Positions 53,876 through 64,000 of a stretch of 64,000 nt of DNA are shown here, in pieces (position 1 is the stretch's first letter; each line of letters opens with the position of its first letter). The DNA comes from Mansonella perstans (lineage: Eukaryota; Nematoda; Chromadorea; Rhabditida; Onchocercidae): positions 186,001-250,000 of the forward strand of contig JBAMDO010000568.1 of NCBI GenBank assembly GCA_037074765.1. The letters are read 5' to 3'. The notes beneath the pieces are model-generated. The model had not been told where the DNA came from and searched no databases. It saw only the letters and a list, made by a program, of their open reading frames with translations. The position numbers were made by a program, and so were the translations under genes.

Positions 53876-55178
53876 ATGCTAGCACTTATTTGTGCTGTAG
53901 TAAATCGTTGTGGATCACTGGTAATATTGTACAATAATAGACAACCAACGAAACAGCCATGTCGATTATTCACGAATTGGGCCAAACGTTACGTGAAATC
54001 CAGGAATGCAATGTATTATTGGGGAAGCGTTGGTGTGCTATTTTTTAGTTTTGCAGTACTTTCTGTGCCAGCATATCGAATGTTTTGCGAGAAGACTGCA
54101 ACTGTTGGATTAACAAAGGTAAGGAATTTAACATTTTTAACAATTTAATTTTAATAATTTAACATTTTCAACTGTTTAAATTAATAGCAACCAATCATAT
54201 AATTGTTTAGCAAATATGCTATTTATCTAATTGAGGACTGACTATTCTCCTAAAGTGCTAATTTAGGAGCATAATGTTGTTCTTTACGGAGTAATTTTCA
54301 ATTTATTCGGAATTTAATTCGGACTTTTAAAATTATATATAGGTTGCTGATGATATGGAACGTGTTGCATCAATGAAGAAAATTGAGGATCGATTAATAC
54401 GTGTATCCTTTAATGCTGACCTTCATTCTGCCTTGAAATGGCAATTCAAACCTTTGCAAAAGGAAATTTATTTACATCCAGGAGAGACAGCACTTGTTTT
54501 TTATAGTGCATATAATGCAACAGATAAGCCGGTGGTTGGTATTAGCAGCTACAATATCTCACCTTTTCAGGTAATAATTTTGATTTTAACATTTTTTATT
54601 TGTACTTATTGAACCATCTTTTTATCATTTCCTTGATTCTTTTCCTGATTTAGGCAGCGTATTATTTCAATAAAATCCAGTGTTTCTGTTTCGAGGATCA
54701 AATTCTTAATCCTGGAGAGCAGGTGGATTTACCTGTTTTTTTCTACATCGATCCTGATTACATAACTGATCCAGACTTGGAATATACAGATAATTTAATC
54801 TTGAGTTACACATTTTTTGAGTCAAAACCAGGTATTTTTTATTTCCTTGTTTTTCACTTTTTGCTATCACATTCAATTTCTCATAAACTCTGAAGTTGAT
54901 TTATGTTACGAGAATAAATCTTTTTTTGATTTCTGTTCATTTATGAGTGAAGTGCAAACGTTTAATTTCTTTTCGACAACAAATCTACTACTTTTTAAAT
55001 ACATTATTCTTGTTTAGAATGTCCTTGAATATGTCTGATAACAGGGTTTTGTAATTGTTTATTTGATGGATTCATAATTGTTTTTCCAGATCTTGTTTTA
55101 CCGGATCCGTTCGATCCGAACAATCAACCTACTATAAAGCGACATGCAAGTGTTGTTGATAAAAAAAGTGAAGGATGA
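53876..55178 (+). CDS. COX11: COX11 cytochrome c oxidase copper chaperone
   Basis: Inner-membrane copper chaperone that delivers Cu to the CuB site of cytochrome c oxidase subunit 1. Four exons in phase: 53876-54118, 54343-54570, 54654-54831 and 55090-55178, coding 245 residues. A mitochondrial leader (about 1-40) is followed by one membrane helix in YWGSVGVLFFSFAVLSVPAY, then the intermembrane Ig-like domain: RLIRVSFNADLHSALKWQF, PGETALVFYSAYNATDKPV, GISSYNISPFQAAYYFNKI. The copper-binding motif reads CFCFEDQ, where most animals have CFCFEEQ; both cysteines are present. PVFFYIDPDY and LSYTFFE are also conserved. Compared with human, the tail past KP is longer and polar (ends VVDKKSEG). An upstream ATG at 53857 opens a different frame of about 26 codons and could act as a uORF. 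AATAAA near 55408. Confidence 0.97.
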
Positions 55179-57169
55179 TTACAAACTGAAGAAATTGAAA
55201 ACTAGTAAACATAAAAACAGGATAATTAAAGCTGATAATGTTTTCTTGTCAAATGTCGAATTTAGAAAAAAGACGAATTGTTTGGAAACATGCTATTCTT
55301 TTCAGTGCATAACTTGAATTTCGTTTATTAATTGTTTTTACTATATTTCTTTCATATATGTTGTTTTATGAGCAGATCAATTGCCAGTTAGATTTATGTG
55401 TACTGAAATAAATTTTGAAAAAAAAATTATTAACTGTACTATTTAAATTCCAGAAAATTGTGTAAGTTAGATAAAACCCTTTGCTACCGTAGAAGAATTG
55501 TTATTTGTACCAAAATCCAGCAATGCCGTTTATTCAGATTTTTGTCTGAAATAAGATACCACTACTGACATCACAAAAGTGGTAGGTACAAGGTTATAGT
55601 TATGAGTCATTAGCAATTTGTCATTGTGAACATCGTTATATAGGTTGCCACTATCTAATACTATCAGAATGCAATTTTTTTTTGCAGCTATCATTTTTGG
55701 AAGATTAAAGTTAACTTCAATTTTTTTGATTGAAATTCAAGGAAAAATTCCTGTTCGTTCATTACGCTTTCGCATTTCTTCACTCTGTCGATTGCGATCA
55801 ATCACTTTCGTTCCGCTAGTTCTTTTTTATAATTTTAGTGAGGGGAGATAGATATTCGATCCTATTGCAAAACAAATGTGACTGAAATCTCTATTTTAAA
55901 AAATTTTCAGAGAAAAGCTGAAGAAGAGGGAAAGAGAAGAAATAAACATTTCTTTAACTGATTATTAAAACCGTCAAAAATGTACTGTGTTCGTTGTCTT
56001 CTCTTAATTGCCAAATCGTACATTCGTTTAATTATGCAAATTGATAACTTTTATAAGAAATATTCAATAATTAGCAAACATTGCTTTACGAATTACTTTT
56101 TCATAAATTTTCAATTTTCAATTGTGGAACGTGATTACTATTTCCGAAATCTCTCAAATAATGATGTTATGGAACAGTTGCTAATGATTTTAGTTTTTAA
56201 GAGAAAACAAAAATTGATTAATGATATCTATTGCTGCTATTTTTTTAAACATTTTTGTGTCAACTTTACATTTCAGAATTTCTTCAAGTTAGTATTATAA
56301 TCACAGTAATAAATATCCAAATTTTTTTTAATATTCAATTCTTCTCAATGAAATTTGAGCTAAATATTTCTGGATCGAAGTAACACGATCATTTAGTGAT
56401 TCAAAATTTGATAGTTTGAATTGGTAAAGTGTATTGATATCTAAATTCAGTACTTGCCTGAGGTCAGATAGGCATGGGAATTTTTGTTTCTTTTTTTTAC
56501 TCTCCGATCTTTAATTTTATCGTTATTTTCTTATTTTGTTTTGCGTATTTTGAATAGAATATTTTCTTCTTCATATCTGTGCTTTCGCTTTTTGTCCTTA
56601 AGACAAAAAAGAATGGAATAAGTTTCTTGAGCTCGTTTTATGGTGGCAAAATAAGTGGTAGTGTTTCCTAATATTTATTTTCTGTGGCTATCGTAGAAAA
56701 TGTTACATTTGTTTTAGATGAGTTTGACGATGAAGTTTGTTTGTATTGCCTGGTGCAGGTGTTTGATAAAAATTTATTAATGACAGTGATAGTTTTCATA
56801 GCGAACATAAAGAATACAAAATACAATTATGGATGGGTTTCTGTTAGTCTAAAAAGGGGAAAAGGCGGGTGGGATTTGCGAGTTGAATAAGCGGTTGAAT
56901 TGGGAGCTGGAGATCGGGAATTATCGAACCCGAACCTTGTAAAACCCAAATCTGGTAGGAAAGAATGACTCTTCAAATAGCGAGTATGGGTTACATGTAC
57001 AAACGGTTGGTATAAAATTAACATAGAAAATTAGACAAGAAAATGTCACATGTGAATTAGTTTATTAAATGTGTACAATGTTTCCAGCACCAGATTTGTT
57101 GTAAAATTGAAGCATTTCCACGCAAGTTGAAGATTGAATGGATGACTCATTTCATTTCAGGTGTGGTCA

Positions 57170-57430
57170 AAATTAGCAAATTAAGCCTTTCGATTTCCCC
57201 AAAAAATTACACTTGGTGAATATATCATAATTATCAAATCGAGTTTTCTAAGCAAATCAAAATTATCAAATTAGCCATTTCCAACTTGTCAAAATTATCA
57301 AATTATGCTTTTCGAATCGATCAGAATTATCAAATTATGATTTTTGGACCCATCGAAATTTTTAATTTAAGCTTTTCGAGCCAATCAAAATTATCAAATT
57401 AATATTTTCAACTTATCAAAATTGTCGGTT
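57170..57430. repeat. Minisatellite, period about 33 bp, about 7 diverged copies
   Basis: The core ATCAAAATTATCAAATTA recurs near 57255, 57289, 57319, 57351 (diverged), 57383 and 57414, separated by variable T-rich spacers such as GCTTTTCGA. The left end (57170-57240) holds weaker copies. Confidence 0.85.
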
Positions 57431-58121
57431 AAACGAAATCCTCAAGAAAAAAATTGTGTGTGAAAATAATACATTCACTTATTCGATTTTTGGTAAATTT
57501 ATTTCGTGCATATATTTGAAAATCAAACTTATGGTTAGTGAGCAATCATATTTCAAATTAGCTCATTTGGTATACTATGAAATTTAGTACTTAATACTTA
57601 CTAACTACTTATTTCATGCTACTTTTATACTTCATACTTATTAGTAGATACGGCCAGGACTTCGAACTTCGGGAACATTAACTCTAATGACAAAACCACT
57701 CCTGCAGCAACTTATCTCTCTTTTTCGTTCTTTAAGTTGCGTTTCGGTAAGTTTTAACGAACCTATAGTTTAAGCTGAGCTTTTGCTAACTACTGCTATA
57801 TTTTGCTTTCAGCAATGTTAGCTATCTATCTATAGATATAGATGCTAATCAGAAAACTAATCTGAAGTCCTTTAATAGAATAGCTAGCATATTAAATTAC
57901 TACAAGCTGCTTGGTATTCAGAATTCTTCCTGATTCTTAGACCGTTTTAAGTTTCCTTTCGCTTCTTCTTGTAGATTTTTCTTCAATTTTGCCATAAAAC
58001 TTCGGCGAAATCTCCAACCGAATTAGTTTGTTTGTATGCGCGATTATTGCAGAAACTCCTCAAATTTTAACATTTCCTTTCTTTCTCATATGAATTTTAT
58101 TGAAAAATTTTGTGACCTCCG

Positions 58122-58421
58122 TTAAATCTGTTGTTTTTTAAGTAATCGTTTTATTCTTTGATGTTTCGCTCCTATCCCACTTCCACTGTTTAAAGTTTTC
58201 GAAGATGGTTCAAGTTTGGATGGAATTTTTTCTGCAGCATATTCATTCATGTACTCAATAAAAAAATAACAGCGACTTTTCGAATTCAAAAAAAATTTTT
58301 GTCTTTCAAGCTGAAATATGAGAAAGCAACCATTTTTACTAGCAAAGTTATTTGCAAAGATGCGCATCTGTGTCAATGTCGTCCACTCTTTCGGGCTCTC
58401 AACACTTCGTAAATGACCCAT
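58122..58421 (-). CDS. Possible small hypothetical ORF
   Basis: 99 codons, not recognised. The C-terminal part (MNEYAAEKIPSKLEPSS, then GIGAKHQRIKRLLKKQQI) has normal amino-acid composition and a basic end. The middle is Phe-rich and looks intronic. It may therefore be a two-exon fragment rather than one ORF. No neighbour or domain supports it. Confidence 0.22.
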   Translation of the reverse strand: MGHLRSVESPKEWTTLTQMRIFANNFASKNGCFLIFQLERQKFFLNSKSRCYFFIEYMNEYAAEKIPSKLEPSSKTLNSGSGIGAKHQRIKRLLKKQQI

Positions 58422-60174
58422 CTGACCTTCATGTCATTGGCTTGGTTTCCTTTGATCACGGCATTAAAAATGCGTAATTTATTGTGTTTTTTAAAATTCT
58501 CTTCTTTACTGATAAGTCACATTGACGAATAAGCATCTAATCTGATCGATCTCATATGAAATTGTCATTAGATTTTAAGAGTGTTAAATAAATGAAGGAG
58601 GCAGCTGTCGTATCTTACTGCTGTTTGTTTGTTTAGATAAGCTATTTGTTTCAGAAATATTTCAACTTTTAACAGTTTTCATTTTTTCGGTAAATTTTTC
58701 CTTGAAGTTCATTTGCAAAATTATCTCTATTATCTATCTTTAAAAAGAACATATACAGGCGAATATAAAAAATATAAAAACTATTAGCCGAATTGTTGTG
58801 ATAATGCGGCACCTTTCGAAAGAAACTTATCTTTTTTACTGTGTAATTGCAGTTACAAATACTCAGCAATAAAATATTGGAAGAATAAAAACTAATAAAT
58901 TATTTTTCTACAAACACCTGCCGCTTGCACCTGTTACCATAACTTTCGTATTTGGTAAAAAATCGCTCAACTTGCAAATTAATGAAAATGATTTTAGTAT
59001 AAAAAATATTTTCTAATTTAAATTGTCAGAGAAATATATGCAAAGTATAATTAATTTTAGAAATAACTTCTGTCTGAAGCAATTTTATCAAACAAAAATA
59101 AAGCATAGTGTCCCGACCTCGTCTTATCAATTAGAATACGTCTTTATTTGACTGATTCCATTTTGAATCCTGCAGTAGTTTCCAGATAACTTTGGAGCTT
59201 GCTGATTGTTTCAGTAGGAGACAGGAAAAGACAAAATATATTTTATGAAATCTGATATTGATACAGGACACAATGCTTTCGTGGAAAATTCGAGTAGTTG
59301 GGACTTATAAATCTAGCTTGTTTTTATTTATAGCTTCTTAATCTAAAATCAGAATACTATAAGTATTACGATGACTTCAGAAGTCTGAAAGCCTGTTTAT
59401 AAATCTGGACCGATTTAATCTCGCTTTTGATACAGCTCGAAGTTGAGGATTTTTACGGAATATTATTTTAAGATGTATTCTCAATTGCAAAGTTTATTAG
59501 ATGAGAATGATATTTTGAAATTAAAATCTTTGAACAGTCTATAATCAGCAAAAAGTTTGCGGATAATAATATATAAGCAGAAGTGCTCTTATTCATGTAT
59601 TTAGTTGATACCACTACCATTTTTCTTTTTCACAAATAATTTCGTCATTTTGATTATGAATCTTTTACACCCACACACTTGTAGTGCATTCATTGTCATC
59701 TTTAGCATTGTTTCTACATTGTATAAATCCCTTTTACTATTTTCCAACTTTCGTCTCTTTACTTCCTAAGCATATCAAAGTCAGAATACTAAGCATTTCA
59801 GGCAGGCTTGGTTACTCATTGAAGACGACACGTTTCGTTTCATTTCTTCTATTCATGATTCTAATATTTGCATCAAATTAATCCATTTGTGGAAGGTCCC
59901 AATATGTTTCCCTTTTTCGAGATGCCTTCATCACCAATTTCTTCTAAATCAATCAAGTAAATGTAAACTGCTGGAGAAATAAGCGCTATTCGGCTACTCT
60001 TACAAGTAATAACAGTCAAGTAAGGATTCTTGTTTCACTTCTTCCTTCACTGCAGAAACTCCTTGTATTTGTTTTTAACAATTACTCAACTTAATATTGC
60101 TCATCTTCATATAGAAACATTATTGATGGCGATAGCCTTAAAATAAACATCGTGAAAGGGACAATAGCGATAGG

Positions 60175-63100
60175 ATGGACAAAAGAGAATGTATACCACA
60201 ATTTACTTTTTACAACATATTTATTGGTTTATGCTTCGCTACTGTCTTCATCCTATCATTAATCGGCAATTCCGTGGTTGTATTTATTATTATCAAACTT
60301 CAACGACATACCGCACGGTCAATTACTAATATGCTGTTGTTGAATTTAGCAATAGCTGATTTATTACGGTTAGTTACAAAATGCTAAGTAGGATTTCATT
60401 GTGAAATATTACATCGATTACATAATGTCGTAAAAATGAAACTTCAAACAAGCGAGATTTTACTGTTAGTTAACTATCCAGAATCAAATTACTTTCTTTT
60501 TTTCTCGTTGAACCTAATTTCAGCGCTTGAATCTCATATTAAAGCTAATATTTGAAAAGAATAAATGAAAGAGATTTTTTCTTCATGCTATATTAGTCAT
60601 TTAATAATTATTAATGAATATATTTAGATCAATAATTTGCATACCACCAACCTTAGTGACTGAAATATCACAATGTTGGTTACTGGGTCCATATGTATGC
60701 AAATCCGCTGCATACTTGCAGCGTGAGTTTACACTTTTGTCAATTTTCTTTACTTTTTTAAAGTGTTAATTTTTAATCTTCCAAAATTTAAAAGAAAAGA
60801 AATTGCTTGAATCAATTTTTGCATTATTATTTTTAAACTTAGTAATATCTAATATAGTTTATTGCAGCAGTTTTATAACGGATAGGGACAAATCTAATAG
60901 TTGTAAGAAGAATCGGTTCATGAAACAATTCATTTAAGTTTAAATTATCACTTAACTTTACATTTCAGCTGTGACAGTTTGCGCATCAGCCTATACATTA
61001 GCTTTAATTGCTTTGGAACGTTACTATGTAATATGTCGTCCATTAGAGTCGATGATTTGGCTTTCAAAGGTAATGTTTAAATATAGTTTTCATAATGAGA
61101 AAATATTTTCAACAAATTTTTTCAATCACTTATAAATATCGATTTGTGCCTGAAATAATCATTCAATATGTAAAATGTTATTTATTGACACTAAAATTAG
61201 TAAATGCTAAGCTAACTGATTTTGTAAAATTTTGCCAAAATTTGTTAACCTTAATGAAAAAGCTATCAGTAACAAAATGAATCCATCTAATAATAGAAGC
61301 CATTATTGGCCATTTCATCAAATTATATCATTCCATATCATTTTTTTCTTTTAGCGTCGTTTATTAGCACTCATATTGTTCATTTGGTTAACTGCATTTG
61401 GGAATAATATTGGGGCACTTGTGATTTATGATGCCATTCCATATAAAACGCATTGGAGTTGTAGTTCCATTGCTACTCCTTTGGCAGATTTTTTGTATCA
61501 AATTCATGTCACAATGGTTTGTCTACAATTTCATACCTTTAGTTTTCTGGAGATTATCAAATGGTAATAGTTAGAAGGTTAGAAGTCGTCGATTGAGTTA
61601 CAATGAAATTTTATTTCAGCTACTGTTATTCATACCACTAACAATTATGTTACTTTCATATTGCAAGATAATTAAAACTCTTCATCCGAACAATCGATTA
61701 GGAGTAAAGCCTGGATACTGTCGCAGTTATACAGAGCACTATCGAAGTAACAGTTAAGTTTTAGAGCAATTTGTTTAAACCATCCAGACGGAATGATTTT
61801 TTAAAAATTCTCTTTTATTAATTAAATAATGGAGTTTGTGAAAAAAAAAAAAAATTTACGATTTCTTGTCTTATTGATGAGAATTGAACAACACGTGTTA
61901 CTGATGATGTTATTGATAAGATGATAAATGATGCGAATCTAGGTGCCTTTGAACGAGAAAGATTGTTTTCAAATTGGTTTTATCCATCACTTACCGATCA
62001 GCACAATAGGCAAGTTAGTGTTGCTTATAATGTAAGTTAAACTACATTTCTCCATCAATCAAATCATTACTTAAATAAAATAGTTTGTGAACAAGATATT
62101 ATAAGATTTATAATAATTCTATAATTGCTGTTATACATGATGGAAATTGCAAACTTTTTTCACAAAAAGAATTTAAACTCTTTCTCCTCAAAAAATTTAT
62201 GATATTTCATGCTATTGCAATTGTTTAAAAGTTGTCTTATTTTTCTGGAACTCTAAAGAATTCATCAAAAAAGTGCTAGGAGGATGTAAACAGCATTGGG
62301 TGGAACTAGCATTCTCCAAATACATTACCATTTTTTGTTCAAGTTCAAACCATTACGATTCAAATTTGAAAAAAAAAAATTGGAATTCCAATAAATAAAG
62401 GTACCTGCTCCATTTCCACTTGTCCCGGTACCGTTAAGTGCCTTGTTAGATACAAGTTTGCAAAGTCTTCTCATATTATTCTCGAATATAACTATTTGTA
62501 GACTTGCGTGAATGATCCGAGGCGTAAAAATATTACTGGCAGTGTGACATATAATATATCATGCAGAGAGACCTGTAGCCTTAATACTCGAAGTAGGATT
62601 CTTTCCAGGTTATTAAATTACTCATATTCTCAGCGTTAAATAAATTTGTTAAAAATTCTTCCGGCTGGAGAAAATATGAAAATCGGAGATTTCTGAAAAT
62701 TTCAATTTCTGAAATCTTACAAACTTCAGCAGCGTGCCTGAATTGCAAACATCGGTTAGCGGTGAGAAGTATGGCCATATGCTTCGTAGCAATAGTCAGG
62801 TTATTATTTCAAATAGTATTTTTTCGAATAATTATAATGACTTTTTGAGGAAAGGAAATGGAAGACGAAAAGGAAAAGAAAGGAAAGCGCTGATATGACC
62901 AGATGATACTGTTTTGCTTTGCACTGTTTTTCAACTAGTATAAATGGGAACTTAAATGAAATGTGATATCTTCAGTGAAAGAAAATTATCACATTGACCT
63001 CATAATCTTTGAATTTTGAAAAAGCAAGTGATTTTAATAGCAATAATTCATTTAGAGAAAAATAATTGAAGCGAAACGGCGTGTGATTAGGATGCTAATT

Positions 63101-63818
63101 ATCATTGTTATTGTCTTCGTTATCTGCTGGACACCGAGTTTTGTTTGGTGGCTCACAATTAGAATGTCTGATCTCGTTCGGGTATAAAACTTTCGAGCTA
63201 CTTCTTTATATTTGTAGTTTTCGTTGGATTAAGATAGTCCAAATTTGTAGATTATGCAACCCAAATTGAACCATCATAAGTTGCCGAAAAAAAAAATCCT
63301 TGAAAGTTAAAAACTTCGTCAATCACTTGAAAGAATGGAATTTGCGGGTACCTACTGATTCTAATATCTTTTTGATTTTGATTCATATCATTCTAGAGGT
63401 TCAGATCTTAAAAGGCACTATGGTTAACGGTAAAAATTTAACCATTTCATGACTTTAAGATTGAACAGTAATTTTTCACAAGGTTGATTTATTTTTCATA
63501 AAGCTAAGGTTTATATTATCACCTTTACGGTTCCATATTGGCTTTTCCACCTTTTCCGTTTCTCTACTATCAGTAATTATAATTGTTTTTTTCTCTTATG
63601 AGAAATAACTGTGAACTTCTTCAGATTATAAGTGAACTTTGTAGATTCACTTATGGAACAGAAGGATGAATGCGTATATAACACTGTTGACTCATATAAG
63701 CGCTTGCACAAATCCGATAACTTATTGTTTCATGAATGAGCGATTCCGGAAAACTATTACTGCATATCTCTGGCCCACACATTTCAAGCATGTTAAAAAC
63801 CTTTCGATGAAATACTGA
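60175..63818 (+). CDS. Cholecystokinin/gastrin-receptor-like GPCR
   Basis: Class A peptide receptor; closest in motifs to CCK/gastrin (invertebrate sulfakinin, nematode CKR) receptors, which respond to sulfated peptides through Gq or Gs. Eight exons in phase: 60175-60368, 60628-60722, 60969-61069, 61355-61516, 61620-61752, 61943-62031, 63056-63181 and 63645-63818, giving 357 residues. TM1 ends IGNSVVVFIIIKLQRH; TM2 NMLLLNLAIADLL; ECL1/TM3 QCWLLGPYVCKSAAYLQ; ERY (for DRY) in ALIALERYYVICRPLES; ECL2 cysteine in HWSCSSI; TM5 LLLFIPLTIMLLSYCKII; ICL3 ending AKRRVIRMLIIIVIVFVICW, with CWTP in TM6; TM7 CTNPITYCFMNERFRKTI. The AK(K/R)RVIRMLI and NPxxYCFMNxRFR blocks are specific to this group. ICL3 is short for the family (about 50 residues), and the C-terminal tail is short with no cysteine. 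The stop lies in a 15-bp repeat. Confidence 0.94.
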
Positions 63819-63852
63819 TAGGTGAAATACTGAAAGGTGAAATACTGATACG
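63808..63852 (+). repeat. 15-bp tandem repeat over the GPCR stop codon
   Basis: Three copies of TGAAATACTGA(T/A)AGG or close variant starting at 63808, 63823 and 63838. The first contains the receptor's TGA stop (63816-63818). Confidence 0.88.
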
Positions 63853-64000
63853 AATCAACAATGTTGCAATAAGTCATTTAGCTTATATGGCTTGTTGCTC
63901 TTATTTATTTTATTCTTACCAATAATCTAACATCAAGATCGTCATTTACTTCATTTCAAAAAATTGAAAAAATTATTGAACTTGTTTTCAGTCTCCAACA

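Larger units (their letters stand above)
55179..60174. other. Intergenic, COX11 to GPCR
   Basis: About 5 kb without a recognised gene. A 106-codon plus opening at 55980-56300 is Phe/Ile/Asn-rich and likely chance. The minisatellite at 57170-57430 and a possible minus-strand ORF at 58122-58421 are listed separately. The right-hand kilobase should hold the receptor's promoter. Confidence 0.5.

Noticed and set aside
55980..56300. 106-codon plus opening
   Set aside because: Low-complexity Phe/Tyr/Asn composition typical of chance openings in AT-rich DNA.

Overview
The window is AT-rich, intron-dense eukaryotic DNA. Exons are short, introns are mostly 70-1000 bp with GT-AG borders, and intergenic spaces are long and T/A-rich. 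The proteins are animal. The ciliary gene, the CCK-like receptor and the overall architecture (short exons, TTTNAG-type acceptors) fit a nematode, most likely a filarial or other clade III parasite. That assignment is inference; I see no spliced-leader gene or marker that fixes the genus.

Layout. 47-1588 (+): 3' end of IFT57. 2734-5766 (-): SLC25A46, convergent with IFT57. A plus-strand series follows: a small unrecognised gene (6344-6991), AFG3L2 m-AAA protease (7447-12706), POLR3G-type RNA polymerase III subunit (13457-14690) and FIG4 phosphoinositide phosphatase (15998-23086). 23087-31710 is a gene-poor stretch of 8.6 kb. A minus-strand series follows: a predicted secreted protein of unknown family (31711-33558), RNase P/MRP subunit POP4 (36972-38128) and the CCCH zinc-finger/SR protein ZC3H18 (39087-44942). 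An unresolved exon-like block lies at 45946-46429 (-). On the plus strand come an intronless UDP-glucuronate decarboxylase (49416-50789), COX11 (53876-55178) and a complete cholecystokinin/gastrin-receptor-like GPCR (60175-63818).

Together these are housekeeping and neuronal/ciliary genes. Three act in mitochondria (SLC25A46 in the outer membrane, AFG3L2 and COX11 in the inner membrane). Three act on RNA (POLR3G, POP4, ZC3H18). One acts on endolysosomal lipid (FIG4), one in the Golgi on glycosaminoglycan precursors (UXS1), one in cilia (IFT57) and one in peptide signalling. There is no operon in the bacterial sense. The plus-strand series 6344-23086 and the minus pair ZC3H18-POP4 are candidates for nematode polycistronic transcription.

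Exon joins were checked by reading-frame phase for IFT57, SLC25A46, POLR3G, POP4, COX11, the secreted protein and the GPCR. Those of AFG3L2, FIG4 and ZC3H18 were followed by family resemblance. Coordinates span first to last coding base, introns included. I found no convincing CRISPR array, rRNA, tRNA or transposon ORF. The non-genic DNA holds many two- to seven-copy direct tandem repeats, most with units of 30-45 bp.
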